Shown here: positions 1 through 8,271 of the stretch, in pieces | How the letters are laid out: each line of letters begins with the position of its first letter | Position numbering within the stretch: the stretch's first letter is position 1 | Assembly: GCA_002701545.1 (NCBI GenBank) | Contig: NZVR01000210.1 | Coordinates: forward strand, 12,780-49,555 | Direction of reading: 5' to 3' | Length of the DNA: 36,776 bases | Origin: Blastopirellula sp. | GTDB lineage: Bacteria > Planctomycetota > Planctomycetia > Pirellulales > Pirellulaceae | Program-made: the position numbers and the translations under genes | Notes under the pieces: model-generated | Database searches by the model: none | What the model was told of the DNA's origin: nothing | Seen by the model: the letters and a program-made list of their open reading frames with translations, nothing else

Positions 1-387
1 GATATCACGCGAACTGTGGATTTCTGAGGTGCGTCCTCGTTGACGCATCGTCATTCTAGGCAACATCCGACGGGCTTGACATCTGTGGTGCGCAGAGGAG
101 GCAATCCACCTGCGACTACTGAGAAAGTCCCGCTTACGACCGTTGAGAGCGTTTTTCGCCTGCTGACAATGCCACTTGGCGGCCAACAGCTTATGGCACG
201 AAACCCTGCCCTGGACTCGCTGTAATGATGTCGCTGGGAGCCGCCAGACAGAGTCAAACTGCCCCCATGGGCTTGTGGTTCCGTGCCGATCGGTGCGGCG
301 AACAGCACCTGACGCCCAATTGACGGCCATGCAGGTAAATTTGAGAATAAGGCTTGTGAAATCCATTGATCCCAAAGTGAGAGCACG
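1..387. other. Left-edge region without a supported gene
   Basis: These 387 bases precede glyA. Short open frames exist on both strands, but none has a recognisable domain, a convincing ribosome binding site or planctomycete-like composition, and they overlap each other. No tRNA-like cloverleaf or repeat was seen. The first 27 bases could be the tail of a + strand gene (they read in frame to a TGA at 25-27), but nothing supports this. The promoter of glyA is presumably here; no clear -35/-10 pair was identified. Confidence 0.5.
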
Positions 388-1641
388 ATGAACTTCATCC
401 AGCAGCAGGATCCCGAAGTGTGGGATGCGATCACCGGCGAAGCAGACCGGCAACAAGACGGTTTGGAAATGATCGCCAGCGAGAATTACACCAGTCCGGC
501 CGTCATGCAGGCGGTGGGCAGTGTGCTCACAAACAAGTATGCCGAAGGTTATCCTGGCCGACGCTACTACGGCGGTTGTGAACATGTCGATGTCATCGAA
601 GATTTAGCTCGAGACCGTGCCAAGCAACTCTTTGGGGCCGAGTTCGCCAACGTCCAACCCCACGCCGGCTCTCAAGCCAACCAGGCTGTGTATCTCACGT
701 TGCTCAAGCCAGGTGACACCGTTCTTGGCCTCGACTTGGCACACGGCGGACACCTGACTCATGGTATGAAGCTCAACGTTTCCGGCAAACTGTATAACTT
801 TGTCAATTACGGTGTCACACGTGACACGAACCTGATCGATTTCGATCAAGTCGCGAAACTGGCCCGAGAGCATCAACCCAAGCTGATTGTTGCTGGGGCG
901 AGTGCTTATCCGCGCGAGATACCGCACGATCGGTTTGCCGAGATCGCCAATGACGTCGGTGCCAAACTGTTCGTAGACATGGCACATTATGCGGGTTTGG
1001 TCGCCGCCAAGTTACATCACAATCCGGTCGACGTTGCCGACTTTGTGACAACCACGACACACAAGACACTGCGCGGTCCGCGCGCCGGCTTGATCCTTTG
1101 TAAACAAGAGTATGCCAAAGATATCAACCGCAGTGTCTTCCCTGGACTTCAGGGTGGTCCGCTGATGCACGTCGTTGCCGGCAAGGCAATTTGTTTTGCT
1201 GAAGCAATGTCGCCGGAGTTTGCAAGTTACGGACAATCCATCATCGACAATGCGCGGGCGCTGGCCGATGTGCTCACCGCAGGCGACTTGCGGTTGATGA
1301 CAGGCGGCACAGACAATCACCTGATGTTGGTTGACGTCACCACTTTGGGCATCGGCGGCAAAACCGCCGAGGCGACATTGGAAACCTGTGGCATCACCGT
1401 CAACATGAACATGATCCCCTATGATGAACGCAAGCCCATCGATCCCTCGGGAATTCGCATCGGCACCCCTGCTTTGACAACCCGTGGCATGGGCGTCGAC
1501 GAGATGCGGCGGATTGGCGGCTGGATACTGGAAGCACTACGCTCCCCCGAAGACGCGCAGAATCTGCAGAGAATCCGTGGCGAAGTCTCCGAGATGTGCA
1601 ACCACTTTCCCGTTCCTGCTGCCGCGTTGGAAACTGTCTAA
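388..1641 (+). CDS. glyA: Serine hydroxymethyltransferase
   Basis: Cytoplasmic PLP enzyme that interconverts serine and glycine while moving a one-carbon unit to or from tetrahydrofolate, the main source of C1 units. The 417-residue length is the usual bacterial size. Visible family signatures are the N-terminal [12 protein letters not shown] segment (about 28-39), [13 protein letters not shown] (51-63), the VDMAHYAGL cofactor-binding stretch (Asp197 and His200) and [12 protein letters not shown], where Lys226 is the expected Schiff-base lysine. The ATG at 388 puts the start at the normal family N-terminus. A response regulator follows 35 bp downstream on the same strand and may be cotranscribed. 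Identification is secure. Confidence 0.98.
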   Translation: MNFIQQQDPEVWDAITGEADRQQDGLEMIASENYTSPAVMQAVGSVLTNKYAEGYPGRRYYGGCEHVDVIEDLARDRAKQLFGAEFANVQPHAGSQANQAVYLTLLKPGDTVLGLDLAHGGHLTHGMKLNVSGKLYNFVNYGVTRDTNLIDFDQVAKLAREHQPKLIVAGASAYPREIPHDRFAEIANDVGAKLFVDMAHYAGLVAAKLHHNPVDVADFVTTTTHKTLRGPRAGLILCKQEYAKDINRSVFPGLQGGPLMHVVAGKAICFAEAMSPEFASYGQSIIDNARALADVLTAGDLRLMTGGTDNHLMLVDVTTLGIGGKTAEATLETCGITVNMNMIPYDERKPIDPSGIRIGTPALTTRGMGVDEMRRIGGWILEALRSPEDAQNLQRIRGEVSEMCNHFPVPAAALETV

Positions 1642-1676
1642 TTCGCTCTCCACGACACACGCTACCCTGAAATATC

Positions 1677-2138
1677 ATGGCTGATACAAATCGAATCCTC
1701 CTGGTGGATGACAACCAGGCGAACTGTGAGCTTTTAGAAGCCTATCTGACAGGTATCGACTGTGAGACAGCGACTGCTGTCGACGGCCAGGACGCGTTGG
1801 ACAAGGTAGCATCGTTCCAGCCGGATCTCATCTTACTCGATGTGATGATGCCCAAACTGAGCGGTTTCGAGGTCTGTGAAAAGCTGAAAAGTGACCCGCA
1901 GACCAGTCGCATCATGATTTTGATGGTCACGGCACTCGGAGACCCGGGTGATATCGAGCGTGCTGTCGCCGCGGGCACAGATGACTTTCTCTCCAAACCT
2001 GTCCAACAGGTGGAACTTGTCAAACGCGTTGAGAACATGCTGAAGCTGAAGGATGTCAGCGACGAAAACGAGCGTTTACGCCGCTATATCGAGCAAATGG
2101 AAGAGTCCGAAGCGGACAACGGCGGCAGTGCGAACTAG
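1677..2138 (+). CDS. Single-domain response regulator
   Basis: A receiver domain with no DNA-binding or enzymatic output. The acidic pair is Asp11/Asp12, the phosphoacceptor is Asp55 in LILLDVMMP, and Thr85 and Lys107 (FLSKP) complete the active site, so it should be phosphorylatable. After residue about 120 comes a charged tail (SDENERLRRYIEQMEESEAD) that should form a short helix or coiled coil, followed by a disordered end. The family acts by docking to a partner, as CheY, DivK or Spo0F do. No histidine kinase is adjacent, so its partner is unknown. It lies 35 bp after glyA, and shared transcription is plausible. It is unrelated in architecture to the OmpR-type regulator at 12122-12826. 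Confidence 0.9.
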   Translation: MADTNRILLVDDNQANCELLEAYLTGIDCETATAVDGQDALDKVASFQPDLILLDVMMPKLSGFEVCEKLKSDPQTSRIMILMVTALGDPGDIERAVAAGTDDFLSKPVQQVELVKRVENMLKLKDVSDENERLRRYIEQMEESEADNGGSAN

Positions 2139-2275
2139 GATCACCCGCGGGCGCATTCCCGTCTTCAAGCAGTCCGCAAGTGCTCAGATTGATCCGCTCT
2201 CCCTTGCTGTAGCGGATTCGCCTGGAGTATCCTAAAAGTAGGTACTCAGGCCATTTTTCCAAAGGCGTTCTGACC

Positions 2276-4102
2276 ATGCGATCTCTTTTTGTTCTCGCAA
2301 TCGGCATTTGGCTCGTCGTCCAGCCCACCCTTGCCCGGGCCGAAAACAACACGACCGGTGAAGAAGAGAAACTGGCGGCCCGCATCAGCCAACTCATCGA
2401 ACAGTTGGGGTCCACTCAATTCGAGCAGCGCGAACGGGCTCAAGCAGAATTACAGAACCTTGGCTTGATCGCATTCGATGCCTTGCACGCTGCGCAAGAC
2501 CACGATGACATCGAAATCGCCCTACGCGTCCGAGCGATTGTTCAGAAGCTGCAAGTCGACTGGTCTCGCGAAGATGACAGCGTCGAAGTCAAACGCATTC
2601 TGAAAACCTACGCCGAAAAAGACGACACCGGTCGTCGCAGCGCGATGGAATTACTGGCCCAGCTCAAGTCAGGTGCCGGAATCCCCGCCCTCTGCCGACT
2701 GGCACGCTTCGAAACTCGTAAAGGTTTGCCAGAGGTGGCGGCACTCAAAGTCATGAACATTGAAGTTCAGGTACCGGAGGAACGCGCTCGGATCAGTGGC
2801 TTACTGCGCAAAGCGATCGGCAGCAGTCACCGCGTCGCAGCCAACTGGCTCCGAGCCTACGCCGATACGCTGGAAGACCCCAAGGGTTCACTCGCCACCT
2901 GGGATCAATTGGTACAAGAGGAACTGCAACGGCTTGGTGAACATCCGGATGAGGCACGCCAAAAACAAATTGCACTTGAGTTGCTTTACTGGAACAGCCA
3001 ACTGCTGCTGGACAACGGCGAAGATGAACGAGCACGTGCTCTACTGACTCGATCGTTCGATTTCATCGACGGTACGCGTGAAGAACTGATCCAAGCTGCT
3101 GACTGGTTAATCGGACAGGAATCCTGGCACGTTGTGACGCTGCTGTCGTCCCGCTTCGCCGGTGAATTCGACAAACATGGTGAATTGCTTTACCGGCTTG
3201 CCGAGTCACAACGGAAGTTAAACAAGACCGACGAGGCAAATCAAACGGCGGCCAAAGCACTGGCGTTGGCTCCCGAAAATCGCCAGCAACACAATACCAC
3301 CGCAATGTATTTGCAGAAACGCGGTCTCCTGGACTGGGCGAAAAAAGAGTATTTGTTGGTCATGGAGATCGGTCCAATCGGCTCCTTTGTCGATGTGTAC
3401 GCACGCCTGCTGCTATCCGAAATGCTGCACGACCACGGGGACGATACCGAAGCTGCCGATGTCCTGGCACCGCTCGTGGCGGCCATGGACAAGGACCCGA
3501 AGGTCGAAGAGAGTATCCGCAAGGATTTTCAAAGGCCGCCAGAAGAATTTCGCTCTCGCTACCAGTATTTCCTCGCGCTTGCAGACAAAGACGATCCCAA
3601 GAAACTGATGGAACGTCTGCGCGAAGGCATTGCGGCGGACCCGTTTGATGTGGACGTCTTGATTGGAATGTACCGAGTCCCCAAGTCACCGGCGGCATGG
3701 CGCGAGGAAACCGTCAAGAAGATCGACGCGGCGGTGGTGCATTTTCGTCAAGAAGTCGCCAAGTACGACGCTTTGTTAAATCGAGCCCGCGAACCCCAAA
3801 CACGTGAGGGAATCAGTCGCATTCTGGCCACACAAAACAATCAACTCGCGTGGCTGATCGGCAATACCGAAGGCGATTTTGACGAAGCCATTCGCTGCAG
3901 TCATCGTTCGCTGGAATTGCGCCCCGGATCCGCAGCCTACCTGGATACCTTAGGCTGCTGCTACTTTGCCAAAAAAGACTACGCCAACGCCGTCAAATAC
4001 CAACAGCAAGCGGTCAAGGCGGACCCCCACTCTGGGCTCATCAAGAAACAACTTGCCAAGTTCGAGCAGGCGCTGGCGGACTCAAAGAAAGCGAGCGAGT
4101 AG
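2276..4102 (+). CDS. Secreted TPR/HEAT-like repeat protein
   Basis: A 608-residue protein that starts with a classical signal peptide (hydrophobic FVLAIGIWLVV, then a cleavage-like ARAEN near residue 23). It is therefore expected in the periplasm or envelope. Residues about 40-95 form a helical armadillo/HEAT-like module typical of planctomycete exported proteins. The remainder is helix-rich with tetratricopeptide repeats, clearest at about 300-370 and at 520-600 (LGCCYFAKKDYANAVKYQQQ). No catalytic motif is visible, so a scaffolding or protein-interaction role is inferred. The ATG at 2276 begins directly at the signal peptide. The gene stands alone between the response regulator and the DUF2752 gene. 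Its true function is not recognised. Confidence 0.82.
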   Translation: MRSLFVLAIGIWLVVQPTLARAENNTTGEEEKLAARISQLIEQLGSTQFEQRERAQAELQNLGLIAFDALHAAQDHDDIEIALRVRAIVQKLQVDWSREDDSVEVKRILKTYAEKDDTGRRSAMELLAQLKSGAGIPALCRLARFETRKGLPEVAALKVMNIEVQVPEERARISGLLRKAIGSSHRVAANWLRAYADTLEDPKGSLATWDQLVQEELQRLGEHPDEARQKQIALELLYWNSQLLLDNGEDERARALLTRSFDFIDGTREELIQAADWLIGQESWHVVTLLSSRFAGEFDKHGELLYRLAESQRKLNKTDEANQTAAKALALAPENRQQHNTTAMYLQKRGLLDWAKKEYLLVMEIGPIGSFVDVYARLLLSEMLHDHGDDTEAADVLAPLVAAMDKDPKVEESIRKDFQRPPEEFRSRYQYFLALADKDDPKKLMERLREGIAADPFDVDVLIGMYRVPKSPAAWREETVKKIDAAVVHFRQEVAKYDALLNRAREPQTREGISRILATQNNQLAWLIGNTEGDFDEAIRCSHRSLELRPGSAAYLDTLGCCYFAKKDYANAVKYQQQAVKADPHSGLIKKQLAKFEQALADSKKASE

Positions 4103-4174
4103 CCTGGCGCAACACCTCGAACCGAAGATGGAGCACACCGCCTAAAATTCGTGGCGCGAAGTGCATCCCTGTCT

Positions 4175-4684
4175 ATGAACGAACCTGAGATATTGCCTCC
4201 GGAAACTGATTCCGCCAGTGGAGAAGATGCGGTCGTTGCTCTGCAGAGTAGCACGCCCGGTCGAACCACTGACGTTTTGGTTCATAGTGGATTGCTGATC
4301 GTGGCCCTCGGTGTCGTGATCCTGGCGTGTACCTTACGCGTAGAAAACAACACGCTGGTCGTCATTCCAGGAATCAACCAACCCTTACCGGAACTCTGCA
4401 CCTTTCGCCGGATGTTCAACATGGATTGTCCTGGCTGTGGCTTGACCCGTTGCTTCATTAGCCTGGGTCACGGCAAGGTGATAAGTGCAATGCGTTTCAA
4501 TCCGGCAGGCATTTTGCTATTTGGGATCGTCTTGTTTCAAATTCCCTATCGGACCACGCAACTCTGGCGCATTCATGCAACAGGAATACCACTCCGACTC
4601 CCAGATTATTATTTGTGGATCTTGATGGGCTTCAGCATCTTGCTCGTCATTCAATGGATTGTTCGCACCGTCATTGGGTTTTGA
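4175..4684 (+). CDS. DUF2752 membrane protein
   Basis: A small membrane protein of about 169 residues with three hydrophobic segments: about 35-55, 105-122 and 145-165. Between the first two lies CPGCGLTR, the hallmark of DUF2752, whose two cysteines may bind metal or be redox active. The biochemical role of the family is unknown. I chose the ATG at 4175; an in-frame GTG at 4151 would add eight residues. No strong Shine-Dalgarno separates them. The stop TGA at 4682-4684 is one base before the ATG of the hydrolase gene, so the two are probably translated from one message, possibly by re-initiation. Confidence 0.88.
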   Translation: MNEPEILPPETDSASGEDAVVALQSSTPGRTTDVLVHSGLLIVALGVVILACTLRVENNTLVVIPGINQPLPELCTFRRMFNMDCPGCGLTRCFISLGHGKVISAMRFNPAGILLFGIVLFQIPYRTTQLWRIHATGIPLRLPDYYLWILMGFSILLVIQWIVRTVIGF

Positions 4685-4685
4685 A

Positions 4686-5483
4686 ATGAAATCTGTGAAG
4701 ATTGGCCGGGGGCAGATACAGGTTGAGGACCAAGGGGTAGGTACACCGCTACTCTTCGTCCACGGATTCCCTCTGGACCACACCATGTGGCAAGCTCAAA
4801 TCGAGCATTTCTCGACAACCCATCGCGTGATCGCAGTCGATCTTCCCGGAATGGGAACCAGTTCACTGCCGCAACGCGAGATGACCATCAAACAATATGC
4901 AGATGATGTTGCAGAACTGTTGGTAGCGTTGGATGTCCAAGATCCGGTCACCTTCTGTGGTCTTTCGATGGGTGGCTACATTGCCTGGCAATTCTGGAAG
5001 TATCACGCAGACCGTCTCCGGGCGTTAGTACTGTGCGACACCCGATCGGCGCACGACAGTGAAGACGTCGCAATGTCTCGCCTCGAAATGGCCGAAGCCG
5101 TCAAGCAACATGGCCCAGAAGCGATTGCCGACCACCTGCTAATCAAACTATTTGCAGAGTCCACTTTCGATGATTCCCCTGAAAAGATCCAAGCCACACG
5201 TGATGTGATCTTGCGAACACCGCCCGAGGGTATCGTGGCCGCCCTGCATGCGATGGCAGCGCGGTCCAATGCAACTTATCTGTTGCCTGGAGTCCATGTT
5301 CCCTGCCTCTTACTATGCGGAGAGCAAGATACGATCACCCCCGTCCAAGAGATGCGGCAGATTGCCGCATCTCTTACCAACTCGGAATTGGTGGTGATTC
5401 CCGAGGCCGGACACATGGCACCCTTGGAGAACTCCGCAGCAGTGAATGACGCAATTGCCTCATTCCTGACCACACTCACTTGA
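4686..5483 (+). CDS. Alpha/beta-fold hydrolase
   Basis: A 265-residue alpha/beta hydrolase with a complete triad. The nucleophile is Ser94 in the elbow GLSMGG, the acid is Asp215 in GEQDTITP and the base is His243 in EAGHMAP. The oxyanion-hole segment VHGFPLDHTMW lies at about 25-35. The layout matches cytoplasmic carboxylesterase, enol-lactonase (PcaD-like) or MenH-like enzymes; the substrate cannot be told from the sequence. No signal peptide is present. The ATG at 4686 overlaps nothing but sits a single base after the DUF2752 stop (TGAAATG), which argues for translational coupling. An upstream TTG at 4659 would add nine residues lying inside the preceding gene and is less likely. Confidence 0.92.
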   Translation: MKSVKIGRGQIQVEDQGVGTPLLFVHGFPLDHTMWQAQIEHFSTTHRVIAVDLPGMGTSSLPQREMTIKQYADDVAELLVALDVQDPVTFCGLSMGGYIAWQFWKYHADRLRALVLCDTRSAHDSEDVAMSRLEMAEAVKQHGPEAIADHLLIKLFAESTFDDSPEKIQATRDVILRTPPEGIVAALHAMAARSNATYLLPGVHVPCLLLCGEQDTITPVQEMRQIAASLTNSELVVIPEAGHMAPLENSAAVNDAIASFLTTLT

Positions 5484-5581
5484 TGCAGCAGTCAAGTAAC
5501 GGTTGCGAAATAGCGACCGACTTCTACACTGTATATGTAGGGTCGTTCGTTACGTTCTCCCTTCTCACCACGTTGCATCGC

Positions 5582-6682
5582 ATGTCTCAAGAATCCCCCA
5601 AACCGTCCAAGCCTTCGGCCCCCGACAAGTCACTTGATGACATGCTCCCGCCGGTTCAAGCTCCCAGCGCGGGCTTCCTGCTCCAGCTGTTTCTGATCCC
5701 CATGATCATCGTCACGATCATCGTGTTGGTGTTCCTTGGGTTTCACTGGTTGGCACAGATGAGCAGCGACCCGAGCGATTTAATCGCGGGACTCTCCACG
5801 ACGAATGAGACCGGTTGGCAAAAAGCTCACGCGCTCTCGGACCTCTTGCGTGATCCGACAAAAGATCACCTGAAAGACGATACCGAACTGGCGCTCAAAC
5901 TGGCCGCGATCCTCGATCAACAAATTGACGGCGCTGAATCCGAGCAGAGCTCCAACCCTCAGCAAATTCGTATGCGCGTCTACCTCTGTCGTGCTCTTGG
6001 TGAATTTCGTGTCGCCGAGGTGTTGCCTGTCCTGATCAAGGCTTCTTCGACCGAGCGCTACGAATCGGAACTCGATGTACGTGATCACGCCATCCAATCC
6101 CTGGCGATTTGCGCCAAGAACCTGGCCGATAAATTCGGACCCGATTCGCTCCACAAGAACGACGCGCTACTAGAAGGTCTCCTTGCCGCAGCCAACGAAC
6201 GAGGGAGCGACGCAGATGAGGCATCGGTTCGGCGGAAGCGTCACGAGCTACGGTCGGCTGCTGCCTATGCACTGGGAGTTGTGGGAGGAGAAGTGGCACT
6301 CGATAAATTAGAAAACATGCTCAACGACGCCTATGCCGATGTTCGCTTCAACGCCGCAACCGGACTGGCTCGACACGGAGACGAGCGCGCGATTCCCATC
6401 CTCGTTTCGATGTTAGACCCCACGAATCCATTCGTAACCCGTGACGAGGAAGCGGAATCCAAAAGGCTGGAGGAGTCCGAGGTCCGTCAACGAGAGCGAC
6501 TGCTTCACCGGCGTGGTCTGGTGATGGTGAATGCCATGCGTGCCTGCGAGCAGTTGCACCAGCGAAACCCTGCAGCGGATCTCAGCGAAGCGATGGTCAT
6601 GTTAGAGCGGATTCGCGAGGCGGACCTGCCGTCGACACTGCAGACGAAAGCCGCCGAGTCGCTCCTGATCCTCAACGACTGA
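5582..6682 (+). CDS. Membrane-anchored HEAT-repeat protein
   Basis: A 366-residue protein with a proline-rich cytoplasmic leader (about 1-28), one strong transmembrane segment at about 31-54 (FLLQLFLIPMIIVTIIVLVF) and a long charged helical domain outside. The region 165-285 contains HEAT/PBS-lyase-type repeats, for example RSAAAYALGVVGGEVALDKL and VRFNAATGLARHGDERAIPI. These normally serve as protein docking surfaces. No enzymatic motif is visible. The ATG at 5582 starts just before the charged leader. An upstream in-frame start at 5480 would add an unlikely 34-residue extension overlapping the hydrolase stop. Function unknown. Confidence 0.82.
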   Translation: MSQESPKPSKPSAPDKSLDDMLPPVQAPSAGFLLQLFLIPMIIVTIIVLVFLGFHWLAQMSSDPSDLIAGLSTTNETGWQKAHALSDLLRDPTKDHLKDDTELALKLAAILDQQIDGAESEQSSNPQQIRMRVYLCRALGEFRVAEVLPVLIKASSTERYESELDVRDHAIQSLAICAKNLADKFGPDSLHKNDALLEGLLAAANERGSDADEASVRRKRHELRSAAAYALGVVGGEVALDKLENMLNDAYADVRFNAATGLARHGDERAIPILVSMLDPTNPFVTRDEEAESKRLEESEVRQRERLLHRRGLVMVNAMRACEQLHQRNPAADLSEAMVMLERIREADLPSTLQTKAAESLLILND

Positions 6683-6970
6683 GCAAAATCCCGTCGCTTT
6701 TCCAGCTAATAGCAACTAAGCTATTCGACTGATGCGTCACTTTTTTCCAGCAGCTCGAAGCTTGCGACATCGGATCGCAATTTGATGCTTGTTGGCCCCG
6801 CACCTGCCGTCGTCGCGTCACAGTGCCCACGGCGCACGTCGTCAGGAAACCGACCGCTTTCAGGGAAACTGGTAACGTTGGTAGAGCGCGGTATGATATC
6901 GCCAGAAACAATCCCAACACGTCCACTCCATCACGATTCACCGCAGACACCCTTTCGCAGGCGTACCATC

Positions 6971-8179
6971 ATGAACCGTTCACTGCTACTGACTCTTGCC
7001 CTTCTTGCTTGCCAACCGCTTCTGTTTGCGAATGCTGAGGAATCGGACGTCAGTTTCAAACGCACTCAGATCGACCCTCGCTTTCGTGCGGAAGGTGTCG
7101 CGGTCGGAGACTTCAATCACGACGGCCAGCAGGATATCGCCGCCGGATTTGTTTGGTATGAAGCACCCACTTGGAAGATGCACGCCATCACAACCAACCA
7201 TCCGACCAAGCGCGGCAAAGTCATTGGCAAACCATACTTTTTCGACCCCAAAGGATACAGCAACTGTTTCTGCAACTTTGCAGAAGACCTGAACGGTGAC
7301 GGCTGGGATGACCTGATTGTGGTCGACTTTCCGGGCACCCCGACCTGGTGGTTTGAAAATCCACGCGATGCGACGAAGGAGTGGAAACGCCACGAGTTAA
7401 TGCCGGTAACCAACAATGAGAGTCCACATTTTGTCGATGTGAACGGTGACGGCAAAAAAGATCTCGTCGCGGCATTCTCGCCGGACCCGCAAAAGACCGA
7501 CGGCCCGCAAAAGCAAATGGCCTTCACGTCGCGGGGAGCTGACGTCACCAAACCCTGGAAGATTCATCCTATCTCGGCGCAAGGAGCCCCCGGCTGTAAT
7601 CGCTACTCTCACGGATTGGGTGTGGGTGACGTCAACCTGGATGGCAAAGTTGACATCCTTTGTGAAGCTGGCTGGTGGCAACAACCTGCCAAGCTAGAGG
7701 GTGGCGCGTGGCAACTCCACTCGGTGCCTTTTGGTCAGGCCGCCCAAATGTTCGCCTATGATTTTGATGGTGACGGAGATCAGGATGTTCTCTCCAGTAG
7801 TCCCCATGCATTTGGCATCTGGTGGCATGAACAAGGCCCCGATGGAAACTGGAAGAAACACGAAATTGACACCAGCTTCTCCCAAACGCACGGGATGTGC
7901 CTGGCCGACATGAATGGCGATGGTTTGATGGACTTTGTGACCGGCAAACGCTGGTGGGCTCACGGTGGCAGAGATCCCGGTGGCGATCAACCCGCCGTGT
8001 TCTACTGGTTCGAATTGAAACGAAAAGATGGCAAACCCAGTTGGACTCGGCATCAGTTTGACGATGCCAGCGGCCCGGGCACCCAATTTCAAGTCGCCGA
8101 CGTCAATGGCGACAAACTGCTCGATGTCATCAGCTCCAACAAAAAGGGCGTTTACTATTTCCAGCAGGTGCGAAAATAG
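6971..8179 (+). CDS. Secreted FG-GAP/VCBS repeat protein
   Basis: A 402-residue exported protein. It has a clear signal peptide (SLLLTLALLACQPLLFANA) and seven FG-GAP/VCBS-type blades. Each blade centres on an EF-hand-like calcium loop: DFNHDGQQD, DLNGDGWDD, DVNGDGKKD, DVNLDGKVD, DFDGDGDQD, DMNGDGLMD and DVNGDKLLD. Seven blades predict one closed beta-propeller. Such proteins are abundant in planctomycetes as surface or periplasmic binding proteins, and no catalytic residues are recognisable. The ATG at 6971 begins the signal peptide; the open frame extends upstream to 6782, but that part is not protein-like. The gene end (CGAAAATAG) lies inside a 25-bp tandem duplication, described separately. 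Confidence 0.9.
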   Translation: MNRSLLLTLALLACQPLLFANAEESDVSFKRTQIDPRFRAEGVAVGDFNHDGQQDIAAGFVWYEAPTWKMHAITTNHPTKRGKVIGKPYFFDPKGYSNCFCNFAEDLNGDGWDDLIVVDFPGTPTWWFENPRDATKEWKRHELMPVTNNESPHFVDVNGDGKKDLVAAFSPDPQKTDGPQKQMAFTSRGADVTKPWKIHPISAQGAPGCNRYSHGLGVGDVNLDGKVDILCEAGWWQQPAKLEGGAWQLHSVPFGQAAQMFAYDFDGDGDQDVLSSSPHAFGIWWHEQGPDGNWKKHEIDTSFSQTHGMCLADMNGDGLMDFVTGKRWWAHGGRDPGGDQPAVFYWFELKRKDGKPSWTRHQFDDASGPGTQFQVADVNGDKLLDVISSNKKGVYYFQQVRK

Positions 8180-8222
8180 CTCATCCGCCGCAGGGCGAAA
8201 ATAGCTCATCCGCCGCAGGGCG
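8170..8222. repeat. 25-bp tandem duplication spanning the stop codon
   Basis: Two exact copies of a 25-bp unit lie head to tail at 8170-8194 and 8195-8219, with three further matching bases. The first copy contains the last codons and TAG of the FG-GAP gene; the second repeats them outside the gene. The duplication does not alter the protein. It looks like a recent slippage or local duplication event in the convergent gap before the redoxin gene. Confidence 0.9.
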
Positions 8223-8271
8223 TCTGGGGGCAAGGGAAAACGGTGCTGGGTGTGGAAAGCGTGTCGCGTGA

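Noticed and set aside
6708-6725. Inverted repeat AATAGC/GCTATT after the HEAT-repeat gene.
   Set aside because: The stem is short and AT-rich and no T tract follows, so it is not supported as a terminator.
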